Notes under the pieces: generated by a model
Told to the model about the DNA's origin: nothing
Seen by the model: only the letters and a program-made list of their open reading frames with translations
Databases searched by the model: none
Position numbers and translations under genes: made by a program
Source of the DNA: an uncultured Rhodospirillaceae bacterium
Lineage (GTDB): Bacteria; Pseudomonadota; Alphaproteobacteria; SP197
Direction: 5' to 3'
DNA: 35,103 nucleotides
NCBI GenBank assembly: GCA_937880925.1
Contig: CALGGB010000060.1
Coordinates: 1 to 35,103 of the forward strand
Part shown: piece after piece, positions 15,055 to 24,004 of the stretch
How positions within the stretch are numbered: position 1 is the first letter of the stretch
How the letters are laid out: every line of letters begins with the position of its first letter

Positions 15055-15990
15055 ATGGCACGACAGGATTTCCGCGAACGGTTGGCTGCGGGCCGCCCGC
15101 TGGTGATGGACGGAGCCATGGGCTCCGAGCTGCAGCGCCGTGGTGTCTGGGTCAGCCATGGCGCGACCGATGCGGCGCTGGGCGCCTGGTCGGCCACGGC
15201 CATGCGTGATGCGCCAGAGACCGTGCGCGCTGTCCATGACGACTACTTCCGGGCCGGCGCCGATATCGCCATCACCAACAGCTTCTGGACCAATTCGGTG
15301 AAGCTGGGGCTGGCGGGTCTTGCCGACAAGGCGGAGGCCTACAGCCGCATGGCCGCGGAAATCGCCGTCGAATCACGCGACCGCCTGCGTCCGGATGCCT
15401 ATGTCGCCGGCGGCATGGCGCCGCCGCTTGGCGGACGAGAGGAGATCGGCGTCGACCGCCAGCACCTGCCGCGCGAGTTCGCCATGCAGGCCCGCGCCCT
15501 GAAGGAAGGCGGCGCCGATGTCATCCTGGTCGAGTACATGGGCCATGTGGCCGATGTCGTGGCCGCCGTCGATGCGGTCAGCCCCACCGGCCTGCCGGTG
15601 CTGGTCGGGCTGCGCCATATCCGCGACGATGGCGCCATGCAGCACGGCGAAAGCTATGGCCAGCTTGTCGATGCCCTGGGCGAGCGCCAGGTCGATGCCA
15701 TCCTGCTGATGTGCTCGGCGCCCCAGGCCATCAGTGCCGGCCTGCCGCTGCTGCGTCGGGCCTATGACGGCGCCATTGGCGCCTATCCCAACCACGGCTA
15801 CGGCAAGCAGGCGCACAAGCTGGACGATGAGCACCAGTGGCACAGCCTGGATACCGAAAGTTATGGACCGGCGCATCTGGCGGCGGACGCGCAGGCATGG
15901 ATCGCCATGGGCGCACAGATCGTGGGCGGCTGCTGCTCCACGACGCCCGAACACATCGTCGCGGTGCGCCGCGTGGTGCCGGAGGCCTGA
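15055..15990 (+). CDS. Homocysteine S-methyltransferase family protein
   Basis: The 311-residue protein is a zinc-dependent methyltransferase of the homocysteine S-methyltransferase/BHMT family, which makes methionine from homocysteine and a methyl donor such as S-methylmethionine or betaine. The Zn ligands are present: Cys220 (LLMCSAP) and Cys293-Cys294 (GGCCSTTPEH). The N-terminal barrel signature MDGAMGSELQRRG is at 18-30. The donor is not decided; no cobalamin- or folate-binding domain is present. The ATG at 15055 follows GGGAGGA by five bases; an upstream TTG start is less likely. It lies alone between the REC-EAL and EF-hand genes, both in the same direction. Confidence 0.9.
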   Translation: MARQDFRERLAAGRPLVMDGAMGSELQRRGVWVSHGATDAALGAWSATAMRDAPETVRAVHDDYFRAGADIAITNSFWTNSVKLGLAGLADKAEAYSRMAAEIAVESRDRLRPDAYVAGGMAPPLGGREEIGVDRQHLPREFAMQARALKEGGADVILVEYMGHVADVVAAVDAVSPTGLPVLVGLRHIRDDGAMQHGESYGQLVDALGERQVDAILLMCSAPQAISAGLPLLRRAYDGAIGAYPNHGYGKQAHKLDDEHQWHSLDTESYGPAHLAADAQAWIAMGAQIVGGCCSTTPEHIVAVRRVVPEA

Positions 15991-16059
15991 AGAAGGCGCA
16001 ACGGGGGGCGTCTGAGCGCGTTTTCATGAGTCCTGCATGCCTTGTGGAGGACGAGCACC

Positions 16060-16371
16060 ATGAAGACGCTTCTACCGTTTGCCGGCGCGCTCGCCGCCGC
16101 GATCACCCTGTCGGTTGCGGTCCTTGCCCAGGAAGCCGGCGTTCCCACCCCGGGCTTTGCCGAACTTGACCGCAACGGCGACGGCTTCCTCGACCAGAGC
16201 GAGCTTGGGGCGAGCGGAGTTTTCGAAGCCGGTACGCTCGCCACCTACGACAGCAACGCTGACGCCATGCTGGACCCGGCGGAATACGAGGTGCTCGACC
16301 GCAATGTCAGCGGCGCGGGCGCCATCATCGACACCGAGGGCGTGCTCGACGGCGCCGACACGGTCCAGTAG
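16060..16371 (+). CDS. Secreted EF-hand calcium-binding protein, small
   Basis: This 103-residue protein begins with a signal peptide (MKTLLPF, then a hydrophobic run, probable cleavage after VLA at 23), so it is exported to the periplasm. Two EF-hand loops follow. Loop one, 37-48, DRNGDGFLDQSE, is canonical at positions 1, 3, 5, 9 and 12. Loop two, 64-75, DSNADAMLDPAE, keeps the acidic ligands but has Ala instead of Gly at position 6. Related alphaproteobacterial EF-hand proteins are common but uncharacterised. The ATG at 16060 has GGAGG about nine bases upstream. The gene ends 11 bp from the convergent methyltransferase gene. Confidence 0.8.
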   Translation: MKTLLPFAGALAAAITLSVAVLAQEAGVPTPGFAELDRNGDGFLDQSELGASGVFEAGTLATYDSNADAMLDPAEYEVLDRNVSGAGAIIDTEGVLDGADTVQ

Positions 16372-16382
16372 GCCGCAGGCTA

Positions 16383-17117
16383 TCAGCCCGCAATGGCGAT
16401 CAGTTCCGGGCTGTCGGCTCCCACGGGCGAACCGTCCCAGTCGCCGAGCAGGGTGATGTCGGCAAAGCCCGCTGCGGTGAGGAAACCCCGGAACTCGTCC
16501 TCCTCCATGAAGCGCAGGATGTCGGTGGCGACCGTCCTGTCGCCGCCGCCGAAATCGAAGCGGATTTCATAGGTGACCAGAGGCCCGCCGACGGCCACGG
16601 TCTGATAGCCGACCCGGACTTTGCCGTGGCCGGGCAGTTCGACGATATCGATATCCTCGGCAACCCAGCCTTCGTACGCGCGCACGGCGCCGTTGCGGGT
16701 TTCGAGGGCAAGCCGCCCGCCAGGCGCCAGATGGCGCCGCATGGTGGCAAGCGCCGCCGTGATTTCCGCATCGCTGCGCAGCACCTGGAAGGCATGGCCG
16801 GTCATCACGATCATGTCGAAGCGCGCGGCAAGGTCGAGCTCGCCTGCCCCGGAGAGATACCAGTCCACGCCATCGCCACCGGGGCGTTGCCGCGCGATCT
16901 CCAGCATGGCCTCGGCGGGATCGGCGCCGCTGGCGTGATGACCGCGCATGGCGAATTCCACCGCCAGTGCCCCCGTGCCGCAGCCGACATCAAGCACGCG
17001 CAGCGGCGCATCCTGGGCAAGGTCGAGGTAGAAGTCCCAGTCCTGCCGGCTGGTGTTCAGCGCATCGTAGAGTGCGGCAAGGCGCGGGTCGGTGTAGCTC
17101 GCGCTGTTCGCGCTCAT
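16383..17117 (-). CDS. Class I SAM-dependent methyltransferase
   Basis: The 244-residue protein has the Rossmann-type fold of class I methyltransferases. Motif I VLDVGCGTG is at 41-49, an acidic residue ends strand two (SGADPAEAML) and motif IV is in FDMIVMTGHAFQVL. The C-terminal strand-rich part (GKVRVGYQTVAVGGPLVTYEIRF) is typical of small-molecule methyltransferases. The acceptor cannot be identified. Its ATG overlaps the stop of the AMP nucleosidase gene by four bases (ATGA), so the two are translationally coupled, but no shared pathway is evident. Confidence 0.88.
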   Translation of the reverse strand: MSANSASYTDPRLAALYDALNTSRQDWDFYLDLAQDAPLRVLDVGCGTGALAVEFAMRGHHASGADPAEAMLEIARQRPGGDGVDWYLSGAGELDLAARFDMIVMTGHAFQVLRSDAEITAALATMRRHLAPGGRLALETRNGAVRAYEGWVAEDIDIVELPGHGKVRVGYQTVAVGGPLVTYEIRFDFGGGDRTVATDILRFMEEDEFRGFLTAAGFADITLLGDWDGSPVGADSPELIAIAG

Positions 17118-18550
17118 CGGAAGGCCGGTTCGTCGAAGCTGCGCAGTTTGCGCGAATGCAGTGCCGCCGCGCCGCCCTCGTTGAGCAGGTCGATGGCGGT
17201 CAGCGCGATGGAAAGGTGCTGGCTGATGCGCTCGCGGTAGAACGCGTTGGCCATGCCGCGCAGCTTGATCTCGCCGTGCAGGGGCTTGTCGGAGACACAG
17301 AGCAGGGTGCCGTAGGGCACCCGGAAGCGATAGCCGTTGGCCGCCACGGTCGCCGATTCCATGTCGATGGCGATGGCGCGGGACTGGTTGAAGGCTGCGG
17401 CCAGGTCGGCAAGGCGCAGCTCCCAGTCGCGGTCGTCGGTGGTGAAGACCGTGCCGGTGCGGAAGCGGGCCTTGAGCTCCTGGCCCTTCAGGCCGGTGAC
17501 ATGGGCGACCGCGCCGTGCAGGGCCTGCTGTACCTCCGCGATAGGCGGCACCGGCACCCAGGCCGGCAGGTCGGCCTCCAGCACCTGATCGGCGCGCACA
17601 TAGGCGTGCGCCAAGACATAGTCGCCCAGGATCTGGGTGCCGCGCAGGCCGCCGCAATGGCCGATCATCAGCCAGCAATGGGGACGCAGGACGGCGATGT
17701 GGTCGGTGATCGTCTTGGCGTTGCTGGGACCGACGCCGATGTTGACCAGGGTCACGCCGTGGCCGTCCTCACGCTTCAGGTGATAGGCCGGCATCTGGGG
17801 CAGATGAACCGGGGCACTGCCGGTGGTCTGCCCGTCTGTTGTGGTCACCACGTTGCCCGGTTCGACAAAGGCGCTGTAGCCGAGGTCCCCGGCAACGGCA
17901 GCCCGGCCGTGGGCGACAAACTCGTCGACATAACGCTGGTAGTTCGTGAACAGCACGAAGTGCTGGAAGTGCTCGGGCGCGGTGGCGGTGTAGTGGTGCA
18001 GGCGCACCAGGGAATAGTCGACCCGCTCGGCGGTGAACAGCGCCAGGGGGCGGTCCGCGCCCATGGGCGGCACATGGCGGCCGTTGGCGATGGCGTCGTC
18101 GATGCGGCCCAGATCGGGCAGCGGAAAAACGCGGCGCAGGTCACCGGCATGGGCATCGGTGATGTCGGAGGTCGCCTCGTCCACGGCGAAGGGCAGCGGG
18201 ATCGGCCGGTCACTGAGGCCGACCTCCAGGGGTCGGCCATAGTGGCGCAGCAGCAGGTCGAACTGTTCGCGGTAGTAGTCGGCAAACAGCCCCGGGCGCG
18301 TCAGGGTCGTCGTGTAGCGCCCGCCGGCCGGCAGAAAGCCGTAGGAGAGGAGCGGGCGCGATACCGCCAGCGTGCCATCGCTTTCAATCGCGACATAGGG
18401 ATAGGCCGCCACGGGGGCCGGGCTGGTATGGTCGCCCGCTGCGAAGGCGGCAAAGCGGGCCACCAGGGATGCCCGCGCATCGTCATAGAGCTCGGTGACG
18501 CAGGCCAGCGCGGCATCGGCCTCGGTGAAGTAGCGTTTCGTATCGTCCAT
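17114..18550 (-). CDS. amn: AMP nucleosidase
   Basis: The 478-residue protein matches AMP nucleosidase along its length. The enzyme cleaves AMP to adenine and ribose 5-phosphate and helps to control the adenylate pool. The N-terminal family-specific domain (about 1-170) contains RYTTTLTRPGLFADYYREQF. The C-terminal purine-nucleosidase-like domain carries MIGHCGGLRGTQILGDYVLAHAY (as separate short motifs GHCGGLR and GDYVLAHAY) and AIDMESATVAANGYRFRVPYG, where the ESAT-type Glu contacts ribose. Length is normal for the family. The ATG at 18550 starts MDDTKRYFTEADAAL. It lies upstream of and overlaps the methyltransferase gene, and follows the DUF411 gene by 55 bp on the same strand. Confidence 0.93.
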   Translation of the reverse strand: MDDTKRYFTEADAALACVTELYDDARASLVARFAAFAAGDHTSPAPVAAYPYVAIESDGTLAVSRPLLSYGFLPAGGRYTTTLTRPGLFADYYREQFDLLLRHYGRPLEVGLSDRPIPLPFAVDEATSDITDAHAGDLRRVFPLPDLGRIDDAIANGRHVPPMGADRPLALFTAERVDYSLVRLHHYTATAPEHFQHFVLFTNYQRYVDEFVAHGRAAVAGDLGYSAFVEPGNVVTTTDGQTTGSAPVHLPQMPAYHLKREDGHGVTLVNIGVGPSNAKTITDHIAVLRPHCWLMIGHCGGLRGTQILGDYVLAHAYVRADQVLEADLPAWVPVPPIAEVQQALHGAVAHVTGLKGQELKARFRTGTVFTTDDRDWELRLADLAAAFNQSRAIAIDMESATVAANGYRFRVPYGTLLCVSDKPLHGEIKLRGMANAFYRERISQHLSIALTAIDLLNEGGAAALHSRKLRSFDEPAFR

Positions 18551-18605
18551 GCCGGGCCTTACCCCATCGAGCCGCCGGAGGTCGAGTCCCGCGTGCCGGC
18601 CGGCT

Positions 18606-19082
18606 TCAGGCAGGCACGTGGCGATACACCGTCTCGCCCTGGGGCCCGAAGGCGATCACGTCGTAGGCCTCGCTTGTTGCGCCCTCCATGCCCGGCGAAC
18701 CCATGGGCATGCCGGGTACCGCAAGACCCGTCAGTTCCGGGCGCTCCTCCAGCAGCCGGAAGATGTCTTCGGCCGGCACATGGCCCTCGATGACATAACC
18801 CTCGACCACCGCGGTATGGCAGGACTGCAGGTGCTCGGGCACGCCCATCAGGCGCTTGACCGGGGCAAGATCCTCGGCTTCCTCGATGGTGACGGCAAAG
18901 CCGCTGCGTTTCAGGTGTTGCGCCCAGGCCGCGCAGCAGCCGCACCATGGCGTCTTGTGAACGGTGACCGGCGTGCCGGCGGCCAACACCGGCAGCGTTG
19001 TCGCGGCAAGCAGGGCGCCTGCCGTCACCAGAAGGGTGCGGCGGGAAAGCAGGGCGCCGCCCAGAGCGGTGGTTTCGTGCAT
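18606..19082 (-). CDS. DUF411 metal-binding protein, exported
   Basis: The 158-residue protein begins with a Tat-like signal (SRRTLLVTAGALL, twin arginines at 14-15, probable cleavage after VLAA near 35) and is probably periplasmic. The mature part is a thioredoxin-like DUF411 domain with the cysteine motif WCGCC at 46-50 and a further SCHTAVV segment. DUF411 proteins are found near copper-handling genes and are thought to bind Cu, but no copper genes are seen here. The distal motif GLAVPGMPMGSPGME is characteristic of the family and Met-rich, consistent with soft-metal binding. The ATG at 19082 gives the full signal peptide. Confidence 0.88.
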   Translation of the reverse strand: MHETTALGGALLSRRTLLVTAGALLAATTLPVLAAGTPVTVHKTPWCGCCAAWAQHLKRSGFAVTIEEAEDLAPVKRLMGVPEHLQSCHTAVVEGYVIEGHVPAEDIFRLLEERPELTGLAVPGMPMGSPGMEGATSEAYDVIAFGPQGETVYRHVPA

Positions 19083-19136
19083 GATGTCCTCGCATGTGAC
19101 GTCTTGGATTGTAGGACGCCTTGCCGCAAACCGCTA

Positions 19137-20648
19137 TCAGCGCTCCAGTGCGATGCGCCGGTAGCTCAACGCCTCGGCGATGTGGGGGCGACCGACATCG
19201 GCGGCGCCGGCCAGGTCGGCGATGGTGCGCGCGACGCGCAGCACCCGGTGCCAGCCGCGCGCCGACAGCTTCAGGCGATCAGCGGCCTGGGTCAGCAGGG
19301 CCTGGCCGGCGGCATCGGGGCGGGCGACCGCCTCCAGCAGGGCACCATCGGCGCGGGCGTTGACGTGGATGCCGGGGTGATCGGCATAACGCGCCGTCTG
19401 GATGGCGCGCGCCGCGGCGATGCGTGCGGCGACCTCGGCCGAGCCCTCAGCGGGCGGCGGCAGGGCAAGGTCGGCCGCGGCGACCTCGGGCACGCTCACA
19501 TGCAGGTCGATGCGGTCGAACATCGGGCCGGAAACGCGGGCCTGATAATCGGCGGCGCAGCGCGGCGCGCGCGAACAGGTCCGTCCGGAATCGGACAGCC
19601 AGCCGCACTTGCACGGGTTCATCGCCGCAATGAGCTGGAAGCGCGCGGGATAGGTGACGTGGTGGTTGGCGCGCGCGACCAGGGTCTCGCCGCTTTCCAC
19701 CGGCTGGCGCAGGGCGTCCAGCACCGGCCGCTGGAACTCCGGCAGTTCATCCAGGAACAGCACGCCGTTGTGGGTCAGGCTGACCTCACCAGGCCGCGCC
19801 CGCATGCCGCCGCCGGTCAGCGCGGCCATGCTGGCGCTGTGGTGAGGATCGCGGAACGGGCGGCGGCGGCTGATGCGACCGCCCTTGAGCTCCCCCGCGA
19901 CGGAAGCGACCAGACTGACCTCCAGTGCCTCCTCCGGCGTCAGCGGCGGCAGCAGGCCGGGCAGGCGCTTGGCCAGCATGGATTTGCCCGAGCCGGGCGG
20001 GCCGATCATCAGCAGGTTGTGGGCGCCCGCTGCGGCGATCTCCAGCGCCCGCTTGGCCGCCTCCTGGCCCTTGATGTCGGCAAGGTCGAGGCCGGCGGTT
20101 TCGTCCTCGGCAAGCTGCGGGCGCGGCGGGCTGAGCACCTGCGTGCCCTTCCAGTGGTTGATCAGGCCGACCAGGTGGTCGGGCGCCAGCACCGGCGCCT
20201 TGCCCGCCCAGGCGGCTTCGGAGCCGTTGGCGGCGGGACAGACGATGCCGCGCCCCAGGCGGGCGGCGGCGATGGCGGCGGGCAGCACGCCCGCGACCGG
20301 CGTGATGCGCCCGTCGAGCGAGAGTTCGCCCAGGATCAGGTTCTCCTCCACCACGTCGGCCGGCACCGCGCCCAGGGCCTGCAGCAGCGCGACGGCGATG
20401 GGCAGGTCGTAGTGGCTGCCCTCCTTCAGGACGTCGGCGGGGGCAAGGTTCACGGTGATACGCCGTCCGGGCAGGGCCAGGCCAATGGCCGCCAGCGCCG
20501 CGCGCACCCGCTCCCTGCTCTCGCCCACCGCCTTGTCGGGCAGGCCGACGATGGCGAACTGCGGCTGGCCGGGCACCAGCGAGACCTGCACCTCCACGGG
20601 TGCCGCCTCGATGCCGTTCAGCGCGACGGTGATGACGGGTGCAACCAT
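19137..20648 (-). CDS. comM: YifB/ComM-family Mg-chelatase-like AAA+ ATPase
   Basis: The 503-residue protein is a YifB/ComM homologue. ComM is a hexameric helicase that promotes branch migration during natural transformation; in many bacteria outside the competent species its role is less certain. An N-terminal Lon-S16-like domain (SLDGRITPVAGVLPAA at 110-125) precedes an AAA+ module. Walker A, GPPGSGKS, is at 216-223 and Walker B is in VLFLDELPEF. A cysteine cluster, NPCKCGW and RTCSRAPRC, follows. The C-terminal Mg-chelatase-like helical domain ends with YRRIALER, normal for the family. The ATG at 20648 starts MVAPVITVALNGIEA. It is complete and shows no frameshift. Confidence 0.92.
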   Translation of the reverse strand: MVAPVITVALNGIEAAPVEVQVSLVPGQPQFAIVGLPDKAVGESRERVRAALAAIGLALPGRRITVNLAPADVLKEGSHYDLPIAVALLQALGAVPADVVEENLILGELSLDGRITPVAGVLPAAIAAARLGRGIVCPAANGSEAAWAGKAPVLAPDHLVGLINHWKGTQVLSPPRPQLAEDETAGLDLADIKGQEAAKRALEIAAAGAHNLLMIGPPGSGKSMLAKRLPGLLPPLTPEEALEVSLVASVAGELKGGRISRRRPFRDPHHSASMAALTGGGMRARPGEVSLTHNGVLFLDELPEFQRPVLDALRQPVESGETLVARANHHVTYPARFQLIAAMNPCKCGWLSDSGRTCSRAPRCAADYQARVSGPMFDRIDLHVSVPEVAAADLALPPPAEGSAEVAARIAAARAIQTARYADHPGIHVNARADGALLEAVARPDAAGQALLTQAADRLKLSARGWHRVLRVARTIADLAGAADVGRPHIAEALSYRRIALER

Positions 20649-20703
20649 GGCGGGAGGCTAGCGGGTTGCGCCGGAGGGGTCAGCGCTTTTGTTGTTCCGC
20701 GTC

Positions 20704-20735
20704 GGCCCGGTCCGCCACGGAGGCGGCACCGGGCC
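20704..20735. terminator. Hairpin downstream of the GFA gene
   Basis: GGCCCGGT-CCGCC (20704-20716) pairs with GGCGG-(C)-ACCGGGCC (20722-20735), a 13-bp stem with one bulged base and a five-base loop. It lies 19 bp beyond the stop of the GFA gene, before comM, on the minus strand. Neither side has a T-run, so it may be a weak terminator or a processing/stability element. Confidence 0.4.
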
Positions 20736-20754
20736 AGACACGAAGGACGCTGGC

Positions 20755-21192
20755 TCAGGAGCCCTTGGGCCAGACGAAGTCCGGGCGTAGACCCTCGTAA
20801 ACGGGGCGGCCGTCGCTGGGTTTGGGCGCGCCCGCCGCCGGGTCATAGAAGGCGTGGTAGGTCGCGGGCATGGCGGCGGTGTCGAAGCCCATCAGATTGG
20901 GCACCACGGCGCGGATGCGGTGCTGCTTGTCGTCCAGCATGATCGGCGTGCCGCAGTCGGCGCAGGTGCACAGCTCCAGCGGGCCGTCCGGGTTCCTGGC
21001 ATTGAACGGCTGGCGCTTCAGCTTCTCGGGATGGTCGATGCCGAGGTCGCCGTGCTTGAAGAACACGACGTGGGTGGTCTCCTGCCCGGTGACACCCTTG
21101 CACACCGAACAGTGGCAGGTGTGGTTGTCGATCGGCGCATGGTCGGCGTGTGAATGGATGTGCGCGCATCCGCCAGAGTACTGCTTGGACAT
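20755..21192 (-). CDS. GFA (glutathione-dependent formaldehyde-activating)-family protein
   Basis: The 145-residue protein is a single GFA/CENP-V zinc domain. The zinc-binding cysteines follow the family pattern: Cys9 (SGGCAH), Cys26, 28 and 31 (CHCSVC) and Cys75, 77 and 80 (CTCADC). Family members include Gfa of Paracoccus, reported to help formaldehyde react with glutathione, but most homologues have unknown roles. The ATG at 21192 follows GGGGAA by about nine bases. No formaldehyde dehydrogenase gene is nearby. A hairpin lies between this gene and comM. Confidence 0.85.
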   Translation of the reverse strand: MSKQYSGGCAHIHSHADHAPIDNHTCHCSVCKGVTGQETTHVVFFKHGDLGIDHPEKLKRQPFNARNPDGPLELCTCADCGTPIMLDDKQHRIRAVVPNLMGFDTAAMPATYHAFYDPAAGAPKPSDGRPVYEGLRPDFVWPKGS

Positions 21193-21263
21193 GGTGTCTC
21201 GTTCCCCTGTGTTGTCGCCGCCGCAAGGGGCCGTGGGGACGGCTTGCCGGCAGCGACGAGCCT

Positions 21264-21285
21264 GTGCTGCCTCAAGGAGCAGCAC
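21264..21285. repeat. Inverted repeat downstream of the amidase gene
   Basis: GTGCTGC (21264-21270) and GCAGCAC (21279-21285) form a perfect 7-bp stem with an 8-base loop. It lies in the 172-bp gap between the amidase stop and the GFA start, both minus strand, so it could be the amidase terminator or lie in the GFA promoter region. Otherwise I see nothing in this gap. Confidence 0.3.
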
Positions 21286-21364
21286 GCCATGGTAGGCCCG
21301 CGGCGTGACGCTTGATACGGGAGTCTGCGCTGACGCTCAGGCCTCGTCCCGGCCGGCGCGATCC

Positions 21365-22819
21365 TCAGTCCAGGCTGGCGCGGTTGCGGACGTGGATCGG
21401 CGGCGTCCGGTCCTTCCAGGGCATGGCCTCCTCCAGGGCCGCGCCCACCTGAAGCAGCAGATGCTCCTCGCCGTGTCGGGCGCCGAACTGAAGGCCGATG
21501 GGCAGGCCGCTGCTGTGCATGGCAAGCGGCAGCGAGATCGCCGGCTGGCCGGTGATGTTGTAGGGCACCATGAACTGGGCCGGACGCTGCTCGTGGACCA
21601 GGAAGTCGAGCGGTTCGAGGTCGAGGTTCATGCCATAGGTGCCCCAAGGCCGCGAGACCTGGGCGGCGGTGGGCGTGAGCCACAGGTCGTATCCTGCAAA
21701 GAATCCGCCCATGACGCGGCGCGGCACGTTGAGGTCGGCCAGGGCGGCGAGCATCGCTTCGGCGCTGCGTTCGCGGGCGAAATGGTAGAACTTCAGCGTT
21801 GCCCTCTCGACCGTGTCGGGGCCGACCGTCCGGCCCATGCGCGCGGCCAGTGCATCGAGCGTCGCATCGAAGCCGCGATACCAGATGTCGAGGCAGAGGC
21901 GGTCCATCTGGGCGATGTCGATGGCCGGCGCCGCCTCCTCGACACGGTGGCCCATTTCGGCGAGCAGGGCCGCGGTGCTCTCGACGGCGGCGGCGATCTC
22001 GGGATCGACCGGGGCGTCCATCAGCGGTCTGGCCGAGTAGGCGATCCGCAGGCGCGGCCGGGACAAATGGAGCTGGCGCGCGAAGGACTCCTCGGGGCGC
22101 CAGACCACGAAGGGATCGCCCGGCATCGGCTTGCCCAGGCAATCGAGCATGGCGGCGGTATCGCGCATGGTGCGGCTCTGCACGAAGGCCTGGGTCATTC
22201 CCCAGCCGCCCTCGCCCAGGGCCGGACCGGAGGAAACCCGGCCGCGCGAGGGATAGAGACCGATGGTGCCGCACCAGGCCGCCGGGCCGCGGATCGATCC
22301 GCCCATGTCGGAGCCGTGGGCGAGCGGCACCAGGCCTGCCGCCACCGCCGCCGCGGCGCCGCCGCTCGAGCCGCTGGTCGAGTGGCCCGCCTTCCACGGC
22401 GTCGTCGTGTTGCCGTGGAGCAGGTTCTCCGCGCACAGCGCCATGGAGAACTCCGGCGTGTTGGAGCGCCCGATCAGGTTGACGCCGCTCGCCCTGACCA
22501 GCGCGGCGAAGTTGCTGTCGCGCTCGACCACCAGGCCCTGCGCCAGGCGGCTGGCGCTCTCGCTGCGGCGTCCGGCGAAATGCTGGCCGACGTCCTTGAT
22601 CAGGAAAGGCACGCCGCGGAACGGTCCAGCGCCCAGGCGCCCGGCTGCCGCGTTGCCCACGGCATCGTCATAGGTCTCGACCACCGCGCCCAGGGTGTGG
22701 TCGACCGCCGCGATCGCGGCCATGGCGGCCCGCGTCACCTCATCGGCGGAAACCTCCCTGATGGCGATCAGCTCGGCAAGGCCCAGGCCGTCCCGGCCGG
22801 CATAGTCGTCGATATTCAT
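21365..22819 (-). CDS. Amidase-signature-family amidohydrolase
   Basis: The 484-residue protein is an amidase-signature enzyme, which hydrolyses linear amides. The Ser-cisSer-Lys triad is visible: Lys75 (FLIKDV), Ser151 (STSGSSGGAAAAVAAG) and nucleophile Ser175 (SDMGGSIRGPA). Length is normal. Such amidases act on aryl or alkyl amides, on 6-aminohexanoate dimers or in the GatA complex. No GatB or GatC gene is present, so a catabolic amidase is the better reading. The ATG at 22819 lies four bases beyond the stop of the upstream MDR reductase gene, so the two form a tight operon. The same frame stays open upstream, but that is the shadow of the reductase gene. Confidence 0.9.
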   Translation of the reverse strand: MNIDDYAGRDGLGLAELIAIREVSADEVTRAAMAAIAAVDHTLGAVVETYDDAVGNAAAGRLGAGPFRGVPFLIKDVGQHFAGRRSESASRLAQGLVVERDSNFAALVRASGVNLIGRSNTPEFSMALCAENLLHGNTTTPWKAGHSTSGSSGGAAAAVAAGLVPLAHGSDMGGSIRGPAAWCGTIGLYPSRGRVSSGPALGEGGWGMTQAFVQSRTMRDTAAMLDCLGKPMPGDPFVVWRPEESFARQLHLSRPRLRIAYSARPLMDAPVDPEIAAAVESTAALLAEMGHRVEEAAPAIDIAQMDRLCLDIWYRGFDATLDALAARMGRTVGPDTVERATLKFYHFARERSAEAMLAALADLNVPRRVMGGFFAGYDLWLTPTAAQVSRPWGTYGMNLDLEPLDFLVHEQRPAQFMVPYNITGQPAISLPLAMHSSGLPIGLQFGARHGEEHLLLQVGAALEEAMPWKDRTPPIHVRNRASLD

Positions 22820-22823
22820 GGAT

Positions 22824-23936
22824 TCATGCTCCGGCCGGCGGCGGCAGCAGGACGATGCTGCCGACGTGGTGTTTCTCCAGGAACTCGGTCTGGGCCGCGG
22901 CGATCTCGGCCAGCGGACGGGTCTTCCAAACGGCCGGGCGCACGCCGCCCTCGGCGACAAAGCGCAGGAGCGTGGGGAAGACGTCGTCGCGATAGGCGGT
23001 GGAGCCAAAGAAGGTGAGCTCGTTGAGGTAGAGTGTGCGCAGGTCCAGCGGTACCACGGGGCCGCCGATGGCGCCGGAGACGACGTAGCGCCCGCCCCGT
23101 CCCAGCAGGGCGAGCAGGGGCGCGAAGTGATCGCCGCCCACGACATCGGCGATCAGGCTGGGCGCCCGCCCGCCGGTCGCCTCCATGACCTCTGCGGCGA
23201 TGTTCGTGCTTTCGCGCGCCACGACATGGGCCGCGCCCAGGCCGCGCACGGCCTGCGCCTTGGAGCCGCCTGCGATGGCGACGACCTCGGCACCCATGTG
23301 CGTGAGAATCTGCACCAGGAAGCTGCCGACCCCGCCCGAGGCCCCGGTGACCAGGGCAAGGTCGCCCGCCCGCGCGCCGGCCAGCAGCGCCATGTTCATC
23401 GCCGTGCCGCCCGAGCAGGGCAGGGTCGCCAGGGCGGCATCGTCAGCGGGCATGTCCTGCGGGATCGTGCGGGCCTGGCCCGCTGGAACGCAAAGGAACT
23501 GGGCAAATCCGCCGTCGCGCTCGCTGCCCACGATGCTCGGCAGGCCGCCGTCGGGATCGGGGATGTAGGGCTCCACCATCACGCGCTCGCCGATCCGGCT
23601 TGCGGGCACACCATCGCCGACCGCGGCGATGCGGCCCACCGCGTCCATGCCCTGGATGCGCGGAAAGACGAGACCGCCGGACCAGCCGCCCTTGTCCTGG
23701 CTGGACGCCTCCAGTCCCTTGCTGCCGCTTTCGCTGGTCGTGCCCGTGGTGACCTCGCGGTTGTACCAGCCGATCCGGGTGTTGATGTCGGTGTTGTTCA
23801 TGCCCGCGGCGGTGACCGCGATGACCACATCGCCCGTGCCGGGCCGGGGCACCGCCACATCATGGCGCAGAATCAGCTTGTCCAGGCCGCCATGGCCGGT
23901 GAGCTGCACGGCGGTCATCTGGGTGGGCAGGGTCAT
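22824..23936 (-). CDS. Zinc-independent MDR-superfamily (quinone-reductase-like) oxidoreductase
   Basis: The 370-residue protein is a medium-chain dehydrogenase/reductase. The GroES-like N-domain contains VTAAGMNNTDINTR, where zinc alcohol dehydrogenases have a catalytic Cys; here it is Asn. The protein is therefore of the zinc-free quinone oxidoreductase or enoyl reductase kind. The nucleotide-binding motif is VTGASGGVGSFLVQ, and the C-terminal helix EIAAAQTEFLEKHHVGSIVL is normal. An insertion of about 25 residues (TTSESGSKGLEASSQDKGG) follows the substrate loop, as in one MDR subgroup. It is co-transcribed with the amidase gene 4 bp downstream. The ATG at 23936 gives MTLPTQMTAVQLTG. Confidence 0.88.
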   Translation of the reverse strand: MTLPTQMTAVQLTGHGGLDKLILRHDVAVPRPGTGDVVIAVTAAGMNNTDINTRIGWYNREVTTGTTSESGSKGLEASSQDKGGWSGGLVFPRIQGMDAVGRIAAVGDGVPASRIGERVMVEPYIPDPDGGLPSIVGSERDGGFAQFLCVPAGQARTIPQDMPADDAALATLPCSGGTAMNMALLAGARAGDLALVTGASGGVGSFLVQILTHMGAEVVAIAGGSKAQAVRGLGAAHVVARESTNIAAEVMEATGGRAPSLIADVVGGDHFAPLLALLGRGGRYVVSGAIGGPVVPLDLRTLYLNELTFFGSTAYRDDVFPTLLRFVAEGGVRPAVWKTRPLAEIAAAQTEFLEKHHVGSIVLLPPPAGA

Positions 23937-24004
23937 GGGTTGTCACTCTCGTCGTTGCACGGACCGCCGGCGAGCCTAGCGCAAATCCGGACGCCTGTGC
24001 GTGC

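Noticed and set aside
18549-20942. 797-residue plus-strand open frame opposite comM and the DUF411 gene
   Set aside because: It is a GC-rich shadow. The minus strand carries two well-recognised genes with all motifs.
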